Source: GAS188 sp963794475 (GTDB lineage: Bacteria; Pseudomonadota; Alphaproteobacteria; Rhizobiales; Beijerinckiaceae). From it: a DNA stretch of 64,000 nucleotides. Of this stretch, positions 44,337 through 52,603 are shown piece after piece. The stretch's first letter is position 1, and every line of letters begins with the position of its first letter. The notes under the pieces were generated by a model. That model was not told where the DNA came from. It saw only the letters and a list, made by a program, of their open reading frames with translations, and did no database searches. Where the stretch lies: NCBI GenBank assembly GCA_963794475.1, contig CAWCDW010000002.1, positions 620,001 through 684,000 of the forward strand, written 5' to 3'. Position numbers and translations under genes: made by a program.

Positions 44337-44945
44337 TCACCCTTTGAAGCGTGTCTCCTCGAACGCAGGCACGGCCTTCGCGAAGGCCTCGAGCCAGGCA
44401 ACAAGCTTGGGGTGCGCTTCGCGCCATTTTCCTTCGAAACGAAGATCCTGATAGCCGAGCGCGCAGGCAAGCGTGATCCGCCCGGCATCCGGGATGGCGC
44501 CTGAAAGCGCGGGAGGATGGTCCTCGAGGCTCCGCAGCCCCCGAGCCACTTTATCGGCCTGGTAGGCGACCCAGCTCGGCTCGCGCTTCGCCTCCTCGCG
44601 CATGCGCACTTCATAAACGCGCAGGATGGAGGCATCGAGAATGCCGTCGGCAAGCGCCTGCAATGTCAGCACCTCGAAGCGGCGCGGCCCGGTCGGGAAA
44701 ATCTTTCCCCCGCCCGCGAGATGATCGAGATATTCGATGATGACGCGGAAGTCATAGATCGGCTTGCCGTCTTCCGGCACCAGCACCGGGAGCTTGCCGA
44801 GCGGGTTGTCCTTGCGCACCGGATCATCGGCCTTGCTGGTATCCGCCTGAACAAGGGTGATGCGATCGGCAAGGCCGAGGAGGGCTGCCGCGATTCGCAC
44901 TTTGCGGCCGAAGGGAGATGCGGGGCTGGAACGCAGGATCATCAT
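44337..44945 (-). CDS. Glutathione S-transferase family protein
   Basis: A 202-residue transferase. The N-terminal thioredoxin fold opens with LRSSPASPFGRKVRIAA, where a serine is the likely catalytic residue. The cis-proline segment is GKLPVLVPEDGKPIYDFRVI, and a helical C-terminal domain follows. It is closer to the YibF/serine-type group than to the Cys-type enzyme at 1130. It lies 109 bp downstream of the ABC binding-protein gene on the same strand, with a strong hairpin between them, so it is probably a separate unit. Confidence 0.87.
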   Translation of the reverse strand: MMILRSSPASPFGRKVRIAAALLGLADRITLVQADTSKADDPVRKDNPLGKLPVLVPEDGKPIYDFRVIIEYLDHLAGGGKIFPTGPRRFEVLTLQALADGILDASILRVYEVRMREEAKREPSWVAYQADKVARGLRSLEDHPPALSGAIPDAGRITLACALGYQDLRFEGKWREAHPKLVAWLEAFAKAVPAFEETRFKG

Positions 44946-44997
44946 GTCGTCAAGGACCTTGTGTGAACGGATTCTCGTGTCTTTGAAACGTGGCTCA

Positions 44998-45031
44998 CCC
45001 GGCCTCGCGCTCCTTAGAGCGCGAGGCCGGG
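44998..45031. terminator. 15-bp hairpin after the amino-acid-binding protein gene
   Basis: CCCGGCCTCGCGCTC-ctta-GAGCGCGAGGCCGGG is a perfect 15-bp stem with a 4-nt loop, 23 bp past the stop of the minus-strand binding-protein gene. It probably stops or protects that transcript. No T-run follows. Confidence 0.6.
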
Positions 45032-45053
45032 GCTTCTTCGCTTTCCTCGGGCC

Positions 45054-46172
45054 TTACTGCAGCTTCGCGTATTTGCCGTCGTGCCAGACATTGATGTCGT
45101 AGGTCGCATTCTTTAAATCGCCCTTCTGATCGAAGGACACGGGTCCGACAACGGTATCGACCGGCGGCCCGTTCTTGAGCGCGGCAGCCACCTTGACCGG
45201 GTCCTCGCTGTTCGTGCGCTTCATGCCTTCGGCCATGGCCTGGATTACGGCGTAGGAGAAAAGCGTGAAGCCCTCGGGCACGAAGCCCGCTTTCTTCATA
45301 TCGGCGACGGCCTTGGCGGCGGAGGGCCGGCTTTGCGGATCGGAGGGGAAGGTGAACAAGGTGCCCTCGCCCGCCGGGCCCGAGATCTGCCAGAACTCGG
45401 GCGTCGCCAGCAAATCGCCCATCATGAGCGTGAATTTCAGGCCTTGATCCGCGGCTTGGCGCAAGATGAGCCCGGCCTCGGGATGATAACCGCCGAAATA
45501 GACGAACTCGGCGCCGAGCGCCTTCAACTTGCTCACGAGCGCGCCATAATCCTTCTCGCCGGGATTGATGCTGTCGAAGAGGATTTCCTTGGTGCCGCTC
45601 GCATTGAGCCCGGCCTTGACCGCGGTCGCGAGCCCCTGCCCATACGCTGATTTGTCGTGCAGGATGACGATCTTCTTGCCCTTATATTTCTCCGCGATCC
45701 AAGGCCCGACGAATTCTCCTTGCGCGTCGTCACGCCCGTAAAGGCGCATGATCGTCGACCATTTGTTCTTGGCCGCCTCATCGGTGAGAAGCGGATTGCT
45801 CGAGGAGGGCGTCATCATGAGAATGTTGTTCTCGGCATAGACGCCTGACGCCGGGATGGACGAGCCGGAACACGCGTGCCCGTCCACGAATTTGACGTGC
45901 AGGCCCGCTAGACGGTTCGCGACGGCGACCGCCTGCTTGGGATCGCAGACATCGTCCTCGACGTCGAGCTTGACCATCTTGCCGTTGATTCCACCCGCGG
46001 CGTTGACCGCCTCGACCCCGGCCTGGGCGCCGCGCTTGAATTGCTCGCCGATGGCGGCGACCGGCCCGGACATCGGGCCGACGATCGCGATCGTGATTTC
46101 GTCCGCCTTCGCGGTCGTAACGGCCAGGCCCAAGGCCATCGCCGCAATTTTAATGCCGAGTTGACGCGTCAT
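45054..46172 (-). CDS. Branched-chain amino acid ABC transporter substrate-binding protein
   Basis: A 372-residue periplasmic binding protein of the LivJ/LivK type. The signal peptide ends near TTAKADE. The mature protein opens with ITIAIVGPMSGPVAAIGEQF, and further ligand-site blocks are ACSGSSIPASGVYAE, ILHDKSAYGQGLATAVK and FTLFSYAVIQAMAEG. No permease or ATPase genes are in the window, so it is an orphan that must use a transporter coded elsewhere or act as a sensor partner. The ligand could be Leu/Ile/Val or another amide. Confidence 0.92.
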   Translation of the reverse strand: MTRQLGIKIAAMALGLAVTTAKADEITIAIVGPMSGPVAAIGEQFKRGAQAGVEAVNAAGGINGKMVKLDVEDDVCDPKQAVAVANRLAGLHVKFVDGHACSGSSIPASGVYAENNILMMTPSSSNPLLTDEAAKNKWSTIMRLYGRDDAQGEFVGPWIAEKYKGKKIVILHDKSAYGQGLATAVKAGLNASGTKEILFDSINPGEKDYGALVSKLKALGAEFVYFGGYHPEAGLILRQAADQGLKFTLMMGDLLATPEFWQISGPAGEGTLFTFPSDPQSRPSAAKAVADMKKAGFVPEGFTLFSYAVIQAMAEGMKRTNSEDPVKVAAALKNGPPVDTVVGPVSFDQKGDLKNATYDINVWHDGKYAKLQ

Positions 46173-46335
46173 CTTATCCTCCCTCGGACGCTCGAACCGA
46201 GATCCGAATTAACGTGAACTTGGGGCCCACACTAGACGAAGCCCGTAGCGGTTCAAGCGCGCGCTCGCACGGCTCAATCGCGCCGATGAGCCGAAGGCCT
46301 CACAGCATGAGCATTGCCGAGCTTCGCGTTAGCGA

Positions 46336-47211
46336 TTAGGGCTCGAGCGCGGCGACGATCTCGGCGATCGCCTCCGGCCATGGCGGAAGGCTGATCGCGT
46401 AAGCCTTCTCGATCTTGCCCGTCGCGAGCCTCGAATTAGCCGGCCGTTGCGCCGGCGTCGGGTAGGCCGACGTCGGGATCGGCTCGATCGCCGGCCCTCC
46501 TTCGCGCCCCTTGAAGGCCAGCCGGATAATCTCGACGGCGAGGCCATGCCAGCTCGTCTCGCCGCCATTCACGAGATGAAAAGTGCCGGTTGGCGCCGAG
46601 GGATCTTGGGCGAGAGCGAGCGCGACTTTCGCGAGGCCGCCCGCAAGATCGCGCGCCGAGGTCGGCGAGCCGTGCTGATCCGCGACGATGCTGAGCCGCT
46701 CGCGCTCGCGCGCGAGGCGCAGCATCGTCATGAGGAAGTTCGTGCGGTGCTCGCTCACCACCCAGGCTGTGCGGATGATGGCATGGCGCCGATTGGCAGT
46801 GCGCACCCCTTGCTCACCGGCTTCCTTGCTCGCCCCATAAACGCCGAGGGGTCCCACCGCGTCATCCTCGACGTAAGGCTCGGCTTTAGCTCCCGAGAAG
46901 ACGTAATCGGTCGAGACGTGCACGAGCGGGATGTTTGCCTTCGCGGTCTCGGCCGCGAGCACGGCGGGCGCGAGCGCGTTGAGCGTCCAAGCCGCGGCGA
47001 CCTCGCTTTCGGCCTTGTCCACGGCCGTGAAAGCTGCCGCGTTGATTACCGCAGACCACGGACGCGAGGCGATGGCGCGCGCGATCTCCTTTGGTCGCGA
47101 AAGATCGAGCTCGGCCCGTCCCGGGAAATGGACGCTCGCACCTTCGGGCCAGGCATGACGCTTGAGCTCGAGCCCCACCTGTCCCGTCCCGCCGGTCACC
47201 AGGATGTTCAT
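46336..47211 (-). CDS. rfbD: dTDP-4-dehydrorhamnose reductase
   Basis: A 291-residue extended SDR that makes dTDP-L-rhamnose. The NAD(P) motif MNILVTGGTGQVGLEL starts the protein. VINAAAFTAVDKAESE, VHVSTDYVFSGAKAEPY and the catalytic YGASKEAGEQ follow, then IIRTAWVVSEHRTNFLMTML. I start at ATG 47211; ATG at 47220 adds three residues. The other rhamnose genes (rfbA, rfbB, rfbC) are not adjacent in this window. Confidence 0.9.
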   Translation of the reverse strand: MNILVTGGTGQVGLELKRHAWPEGASVHFPGRAELDLSRPKEIARAIASRPWSAVINAAAFTAVDKAESEVAAAWTLNALAPAVLAAETAKANIPLVHVSTDYVFSGAKAEPYVEDDAVGPLGVYGASKEAGEQGVRTANRRHAIIRTAWVVSEHRTNFLMTMLRLARERERLSIVADQHGSPTSARDLAGGLAKVALALAQDPSAPTGTFHLVNGGETSWHGLAVEIIRLAFKGREGGPAIEPIPTSAYPTPAQRPANSRLATGKIEKAYAISLPPWPEAIAEIVAALEP

Positions 47212-47715
47212 GGATGTCATGCGATGTATGGCCTGTTTTGAGCGAGCGGGGCAAGCCGGTCCGGATCTGGCTTCGAGATTGCGCGCCGCGCCCTCCATAA
47301 CATCCGAGCCAACGAAGTCGCCACAGGAGAACCGCCGATCACTTCGCGCGAGCTCGAACGAGGGGCAGCCGCTGTTTGCGAGCCGCGGAAGCCTCTTCCT
47401 TCCGCAATCTCAAACCCGCTTGGATGTTTCCAGGGGTCAGCGCCCGGCCACGGGCCTTTGTTTCCAAGGAAGATCCGTCACGTCGCAAACCGTCGGCGAC
47501 CTCATCTCCTCTCGGCTGCATGGCTGGGGCGTGCGCCGCATGTTTTCGGCTATCGCGGAGATGGCATGAGCAGAGGCACCGCGCAACAGTTGTTCGGCGA
47601 CATTCTTCCGAGAATAAGAACGAGGTTCGTGCAACTCGCAGCGCGGAGGCAGACTGCGCGCGTTTCGCGGCGCTCCTGGCGCTTGCGGCGCACAAGCGCC
47701 AAAGGCGGGATAAGG
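47212..47715. other. Gene-poor spacer
   Basis: About 500 bp between rfbD and the PfpI gene. Several frames of 60-120 codons exist on both strands, but all are Arg/Ser/Ala-rich and match no family I know. No repeat or RNA gene was seen. It marks the left edge of the stress-gene island. Confidence 0.4.
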
Positions 47716-48291
47716 CTATTGCGCCGCGCGCGCTTGCCTACCCCCGTGACGGCCTTCGCCGAACTCCTCGATCATCTTCCGACAGAACATCGGCAAATCC
47801 GCGGGCTTTCGCGAGGTCACCAGGCCGTTGTCCGTCACCACCGGCTCGTCGACCCACTGCGCGCCCGCGTTGCGGAGATCCGCTTCGAGGGAAGGCCAGG
47901 AAGTCATGCGCTTGCCGCGCACACCACCCGCGTTGATCAGCGTCCAAGGACCATGGCAGATCGCGGCGATCGGCTTATGTGTGTCGACGAAGTGCCGCAC
48001 GAAATCAATGGCGGCGGGAATGAGACGCAGCGTATCCGGATTCATGACGCCGCCGGGCAAAACGAGCGCCTCATATTCACCCGGCTTGGCGCTATCGAGC
48101 TTGCGGTCAACCGAAATCATGTCGCCCTTTTCGTGGCCCTTGTATCCTTGAAAGCGTTTGCTCTCGGGCGAGACAACCTCAACTTCAGCGCCCGCGGCCT
48201 TTAGAGCCTTCACCGGCTCCATCAGCTCGGACTGCTCGACCCCTTCGGTCGCGAGCACGGCAACGCGCTTTCCGCTAAGCTCTTCGCTCAT
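47716..48291 (-). CDS. DJ-1/PfpI family glutamine-amidotransferase-like protein
   Basis: A 191-residue DJ-1/PfpI-family protein of the YhbO/general-stress-protein-18 type. The core has KRVAVLATEGVEQSELMEPV, LVLPGGVMNPD and the nucleophile elbow AAICHGPWTLI with Cys112 and His113. These proteins act against carbonyl and oxidative damage (deglycase or glyoxalase claims are debated). AAAGGAA is the ribosome-binding site. A near-consensus EcfG promoter lies 91 bp upstream. Confidence 0.9.
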   Translation of the reverse strand: MSEELSGKRVAVLATEGVEQSELMEPVKALKAAGAEVEVVSPESKRFQGYKGHEKGDMISVDRKLDSAKPGEYEALVLPGGVMNPDTLRLIPAAIDFVRHFVDTHKPIAAICHGPWTLINAGGVRGKRMTSWPSLEADLRNAGAQWVDEPVVTDNGLVTSRKPADLPMFCRKMIEEFGEGRHGGRQARAAQ

Positions 48292-48382
48292 CGCATATTC
48301 CTTTCCGCTGGTTTGCGAGTGCGCCCCGACAGCGGCGCTCCTTTCTTCAAGTGGGCACGGCGATCGAGGCGAACATTCATTC

Positions 48383-48407
48383 AATGACAAGCGGCGTCGA
48401 CGGTTCC
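48383..48407 (-). promoter_or_regulatory. EcfG-like promoter of the PfpI gene (one mismatch)
   Basis: On the minus strand, GGAAC (48407-48403), 16 bp, then CATT (48386-48383). The consensus for the alphaproteobacterial general-stress sigma factor is GGAAC-N16/17-CGTT, so one base of the -10 differs. It points at the PfpI gene. Confidence 0.5.
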
Positions 48408-48995
48408 AACGGTCGGCAGGCTCCATGCGAAGGGTCGAGTCTCCGCGGACGCACCGTTTGTTATTTTTTGCGCGGTTCGCGCAAGACGTGTTGCGCGGCG
48501 GAATTATCCGCGTCATCTCGCCGTCAGGCTCTTCTCCTTCATCGTGCATGGCGACGCCGAAGGAGCGGAGGGTGTGCGTCGCAGCTTGTCGGATTGGTTG
48601 AGCTCGATGCACCTCATCTCCGCTGGACGTCTGGCAGAGCACGACCGCTATATCGGGTATTACAAACCCTAGCGATCAATCATCGGGAACTCGATACCGA
48701 CGAGGATTTGCAAGCCGAAGTGCGAAATGCCGCTTGCGCGGCTCGACTTCGCGATTTCTCTCAGCGCCTCGCGCTTCGGCATCGCTCGGTTGCATTTTCG
48801 GCTCCTATCGCCGCAACGCCTCGAACAAGGAATGCTTTTTCAACTACGGTCGCAAGGAATTGGTTTGGCGAGCCGCCCACTTCTCCGCCGCGCGCTGGCA
48901 CGCCCGGCCGAGCGATCATCATCCTCGGCCGGGCCTTTCGCGATGCATCAAGCTCAAGCGTGTTTACCGAGCGCGGTGAAACGAGCTTCGTCGTT
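48408..48995. other. Gene-poor spacer, possible remnant frame
   Basis: About 590 bp with no recognisable gene. A plus-strand frame at 48734-48979 has a natural-looking middle (NASNKECFFNYGRKELVWRA) unlike the Arg-rich shadows elsewhere, but it has no good start and no family match. It may be a decayed gene. Nothing else was seen. Confidence 0.35.
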
Positions 48996-49493
48996 TCAGC
49001 CTTGCGCTTGAGCGGTTTCGTTGATCCCGGAATCGGCAAGCTTGGTGAGAAGCTGATCGGTTTCCTTCTCCTCGCCGAGCGTCTGCTCGAGGAGGTCGGC
49101 GGCTTCGTCCTCGCCGAGGTCACGCGCCCAATTGCGCAGCGTGCCATAGCGGGCGATCTCGTAGTGCTCGACGGCTTGTGCCGTCGCCAAAAGACCGGCG
49201 TCGATCGCCTCGCTGCCTTTGTATTCGGAAGCGATCTCGTCGCCCTCGGTGATGATCCCCTTGATGGCCTCACAAGTCTTGGCCGATGCCTTTTTTCCGA
49301 TCATCTCGAAGATGCGCTCCAGGCGCATGACATGATCCTTGGTCTGCTCGAGATGCGCCTGAAACGCCTGTTCAAGCTTTTCGGATTGGCTCGCCTTGGC
49401 CATTTTCGGCAAGGCCTTCACGATCGCCTTTTCGGCGAAATAAATATCCTTCAAGGTCTCTTCGAATAACGATTGGAGATTTTTGGAAACCAT
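48996..49493 (-). CDS. YciF-family ferritin-like protein (DUF892)
   Basis: A 165-residue four-helix-bundle protein of the DUF892/YciF family, typical of stress regulons in proteobacteria. Opening LQSLFEETLKDIYFAEKAIV and the carboxylate/His residues in HLEQTKDHVMRLERIFEMIG and AVEHYEIARYGTL would form a di-iron-like site. AGGAAC precedes the ATG at 49493. An EcfG-like promoter with one mismatch lies about 103 bp upstream. Confidence 0.93.
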   Translation of the reverse strand: MVSKNLQSLFEETLKDIYFAEKAIVKALPKMAKASQSEKLEQAFQAHLEQTKDHVMRLERIFEMIGKKASAKTCEAIKGIITEGDEIASEYKGSEAIDAGLLATAQAVEHYEIARYGTLRNWARDLGEDEAADLLEQTLGEEKETDQLLTKLADSGINETAQAQG

Positions 49494-49596
49494 CTTCTGT
49501 TCCTCTCGACGCTTGCTGTGGTGGGATCGATTGTGGGCTCGCCGAAGGGCGAGACGAGCCGTCGATTGGCCGCGATGTTCGACCGATCGTCGCGGC

Positions 49597-49621
49597 AACT
49601 CCTCGAAGCGTCATCGGTTCC
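49597..49621 (-). promoter_or_regulatory. EcfG-like promoter of the yciF gene (one mismatch)
   Basis: Minus strand GGAAC (49621-49617), 16 bp, AGTT (49600-49597). Only the first base of the -10 deviates from CGTT. Its orientation and distance fit the YciF gene. Confidence 0.55.
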
Positions 49622-49657
49622 AGAAAGCCCGAAACAAGCAGCTTGCGGCGCCTTGCC

Positions 49658-49682
49658 TGAACCGTGCCGGGCATCACGCGTT
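49658..49682 (+). promoter_or_regulatory. EcfG-like promoter of the CYTH/CHAD gene (one mismatch)
   Basis: TGAAC (49658-49662), 16 bp, CGTT (49679-49682). The -10 is perfect and the -35 has T for the first G. It lies 111 bp upstream of the CYTH/CHAD start and only 36 bp from the divergent yciF promoter. Confidence 0.45.
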
Positions 49683-49793
49683 GAAAGCGAAGCAACCTCG
49701 TTTTGACGAGACGCGCCGGCGGTTCCTTCCCATTCGATCGTCCTTGGCCGTTTGAGCCCGTTCCGTCACGTCCGCTTCCAAAGGGAGAGTTCG

Positions 49794-51326
49794 TTGTCCC
49801 TACGGCAAAGCTCCAAGGAGCTCGAACTCAAGCTCTTGGCCTCGCCTGAAGATCAGCGGAGCCTCGCGAATTGCGGCCTGGTGGCTCGCCACGCCGCCGG
49901 TCCCGGGCAACAAAAGCAGCTGCGCAGCGTGTATTACGACACGGCCGAGCACAGCCTCGCCGAAGCCGGCTATTCGCTGCGAGTGCGCGATGACGGCGAA
50001 GCCTTTGTGCAAACGTTGAAATTCGCGCCGCCGGAGGAAAAATCCTTCTCGCGCTACGAATGGGAAGCATCCCTCCAAGACAGCAAGCCCGATGTTTCAC
50101 GCCTGCCGGCCTCTGCGATCGGGCCGGTTGCGGCGCGCCTTGGCGCAAAAGCGCTCGTGCCTGTCTTCTCGACCGTGGTGACGCGCCAAACGATCCCCCT
50201 ATCGTTCAAGGGAACCAATCTCGAGCTTGCCTTCGACCAGGGCGTGATCGCGGCGGGAGGTTGTGAACGACCGGTGAGCGAGATCGAAATCGAGCTGCAA
50301 AAGGGCGAGGCGGCAAGGCTTTATGAGCTTGCGCTCGCGCTGCTCGACCTCGCACCGCTTCGTTGGAGCACAGCCAGCAAATTCGAGCGCGGCCATGCCC
50401 TGGCGCGCGCAACCCCGCCTCCGACCTCGCCCGCGCCTTCTTCCGCGCTGGCGTCCCATGCCACGCTCGATGACGGGATCGCCGCGATCCTCGCGGGATG
50501 CCAACGTCATTTGCTTGCGAATGAGGCCGCCGCCGAGGACGGCCGCGACCCGGAAGGCGTTCATCAGATGCGGGTTGCCCTTCGGCGCATGCGCGCTGCC
50601 TTCGCGCTCTTTCGCCGCGAGCTCGGAACGGAGGGGTCCAAAGCTTTCGATCAAGAGGCGAAGTGGATTGCCCATAAGCTCGGCGCCTGTCGAAATTGGG
50701 ACGTCTTCGAGACGGAAACGCTCCCCGAGGCGACAATCGAAGAGGCGGAACGTCGCGTCCTGCAAGGAGCCGCTGAACCGAAAAGGGACGAAAGCTATGG
50801 CGCGTTGCGCAAGGCCCTAGGCGGGCAGCGATACGCGCGATTTCAGCTCTCGCTGGGCCATTGGATCGAATGTAGTGGCTGGCGAAGAGAGCTCGATGGC
50901 GCTATGCGCACGAAGCTTGCCGAGCCTCTGGCAAAATTCGCGCCCCCCTCTCTCTACGCCCTGATGCGGAAGGCTCGCAAGAAGGGCAAGGGCTTCGACA
51001 AGCTCAAGCTTCGCAAGCGTCACCGGCTTCGCGTGGCGCTCAAGGAGCTGCGCTACGCGACCGAGTTCTTCCGGCCGCTTTTCCGGAAGGGCAAGGCGAA
51101 GAGGCAAGAGAAGAAGCTCGCTCTCCTGCAGAAGCTTTTGGGAAAAGACAGCGACGCGATCACAACGGCCGCGCTTTTGGGTGAGCTTACCGAGGCGAGT
51201 TCGTCCTCCTCTCTTCGCGACGCCGCGCAGGCGTTGCAGGCCTGGCAAACCGAGGAGCGCCGAGCCGCGGCGCCCGAGGCGCAAAAGGCGTGGGCAAAAT
51301 TCAAGAAGAGCAAGCCCTTCCGGTAA
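49794..51326 (+). CDS. CYTH and CHAD domain protein (inorganic triphosphatase-like)
   Basis: A 510-residue two-domain protein. The CYTH triphosphatase tunnel fold covers about 5-205, with the metal-binding EXEXK motif (KELELKLLA), YYDTAEHSLAEAGYSLRVR and SEIEIELQKG. The CHAD domain covers about 225-505, with HQMRVALRRMRAAFALFRRE and HRLRVALKELRYATEFFRPL, whose conserved histidines and basic residues bind polyphosphate. Together they suggest a PPPase or polyphosphate-granule protein. The start is TTG at 49794, with GGGAGAG 5 nt upstream; no ATG fits. It is not co-linear with ppk genes here. Confidence 0.9.
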   Translation: MSLRQSSKELELKLLASPEDQRSLANCGLVARHAAGPGQQKQLRSVYYDTAEHSLAEAGYSLRVRDDGEAFVQTLKFAPPEEKSFSRYEWEASLQDSKPDVSRLPASAIGPVAARLGAKALVPVFSTVVTRQTIPLSFKGTNLELAFDQGVIAAGGCERPVSEIEIELQKGEAARLYELALALLDLAPLRWSTASKFERGHALARATPPPTSPAPSSALASHATLDDGIAAILAGCQRHLLANEAAAEDGRDPEGVHQMRVALRRMRAAFALFRRELGTEGSKAFDQEAKWIAHKLGACRNWDVFETETLPEATIEEAERRVLQGAAEPKRDESYGALRKALGGQRYARFQLSLGHWIECSGWRRELDGAMRTKLAEPLAKFAPPSLYALMRKARKKGKGFDKLKLRKRHRLRVALKELRYATEFFRPLFRKGKAKRQEKKLALLQKLLGKDSDAITTAALLGELTEASSSSSLRDAAQALQAWQTEERRAAAPEAQKAWAKFKKSKPFR

Positions 51327-51402
51327 GGACGCTTGCCTCACGCCCAGCCGCGCGCAGGATCAAGTGGCCCTCCGCCGCCCGTCGCGCTGCCCCGGGCGCA
51401 GG

Positions 51403-51427
51403 GGAACTTCGCCGGCTGCGCCTCGTT
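51403..51427 (+). promoter_or_regulatory. EcfG promoter, perfect consensus (ABC membrane gene)
   Basis: GGAAC (51403-51407), 16 bp, CGTT (51424-51427). It is an exact match to the general-stress sigma consensus and lies 66 bp upstream of the TTG start of the ABC membrane protein. Confidence 0.75.
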
Positions 51428-51493
51428 TGGAACCCCGCCCGCGAGCGCGATCGAGGCGCAGAATGATCCCTTTGCAACGGATGTGAGGCGGAT

Positions 51494-52537
51494 TTGAACC
51501 CCTGGCCTTCACCGATACGGTCGAGACACTTGCCCTCGCTCGCCTCGGCCAAAATGCCGAGGAGCCTTTGGGGATTGGTTTGGCATCTGAGCGCCACGGA
51601 CCAAATCTGGGCCGCCTTCCTCTCCATTGCCGTCGCGCTTTTGGACACCGCCCCGATCGAAGTGCAACGCCGCATCGTGAACGGCATCACCGGAGGACAT
51701 GATTTCCAGCCCGTGCTGATCCTGACCTTGATCTACGGGGCGTTGGTTCTGGTGCAAGGGCTCACGAAGCTTCTCTTGAATGTCTACCGGAGCTGGATCG
51801 CCGAGAACTCGGTTCGGGCGCTTCGGTCATTCGTCGGGGGCTTCCCGAGCGGCCGCACTGCGGAGAACAAAAAGGATGACGTGCGTGCGCAAGGCACGGA
51901 GATCTCAATTGTGCTCGCGGAAACCGATCCGGTCGGAACCTTCGTGGGCGCGAGCGTATCCGAACCTTTGCTTCAGATCGGCATCCTTTGCAGCGTCTTC
52001 GGCTATCTCGCCTATTTGCGTCCCCTCATGGCGTTTGTCGCTCTTGTGGTTCTCGCGCCGCAATTCGTATTCGTGCCGCTCATCCAGCGGGCGATCAACC
52101 GCAAAGTCTCCAAACGCATCGCGACCTTGCGCTCCGCAAGCGCCGGCATGGTGGGCGAGCCCTCCGACTTGCATGCGGCGCTACGTCGTCAAGAGACGCG
52201 GTTCTTGCATGTCTTCCGCCTCAACATGGTTGTCTTCAAGCTTAAATTCTCGCTGAATTTCCTGATGAATCTCTCCCATCACCTCGGCATCGCCACCATT
52301 CTCGGTGTCGGCGGCTGGCTGGTGGTGTCAGGGAAGACGGAGGTGGGAACGGTCGTTGCCTTCATATCCGGGATGCAAACCATCAAGGATCCTTGGGGGG
52401 ACCTCGTTACTTGGTACCAAAACCTCATGGTCACACGAACGAAGTTCGGCCTCATCGCCGATGCCGTACGCGAAAGAGGTCCGCCGAGCCGTGAGCTCGA
52501 GGAAGAAGGGCGGGAGGTTGCCTTCGCCTCCGAATAG
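51494..52537 (+). CDS. ABC transporter transmembrane protein lacking an ATPase domain
   Basis: A 347-residue protein with the six-helix exporter-type ABC membrane domain (IWAAFLSIAVALLDTAPIEV, FQPVLILTLIYGALVLVQGL and LGIATILGVGGWLVVSGKTE). It ends just after the last membrane helix and coupling region, with no Walker A, signature or Walker B motif and no ATPase gene next to it. Either a partner ATPase is elsewhere or the protein works without ATP hydrolysis. I use the TTG at 51494 because GAGG precedes it by 5-6 nt; ATG 51554 is the alternative. Confidence 0.78.
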   Translation: MNPWPSPIRSRHLPSLASAKMPRSLWGLVWHLSATDQIWAAFLSIAVALLDTAPIEVQRRIVNGITGGHDFQPVLILTLIYGALVLVQGLTKLLLNVYRSWIAENSVRALRSFVGGFPSGRTAENKKDDVRAQGTEISIVLAETDPVGTFVGASVSEPLLQIGILCSVFGYLAYLRPLMAFVALVVLAPQFVFVPLIQRAINRKVSKRIATLRSASAGMVGEPSDLHAALRRQETRFLHVFRLNMVVFKLKFSLNFLMNLSHHLGIATILGVGGWLVVSGKTEVGTVVAFISGMQTIKDPWGDLVTWYQNLMVTRTKFGLIADAVRERGPPSRELEEEGREVAFASE

Positions 52538-52554
52538 GGCATCGACGCGATCTC

Positions 52555-52588
52555 AAAAAACGCGCCCGGCTCCTGCGAGCCGAGCGCG
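52555..52588 (-). terminator. Intrinsic terminator of the DUF1236 gene
   Basis: CGCGCcCGGCTC-ctgc-GAGCCGaGCGCG forms a 12-bp stem with one mismatch. On the minus strand it is followed by TTTTTT (plus 52555-52560). It is placed 16 bp past the DUF1236 stop and also between convergent genes. Confidence 0.82.
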
Positions 52589-52603
52589 CCGCGTCGAGCG
52601 AAA

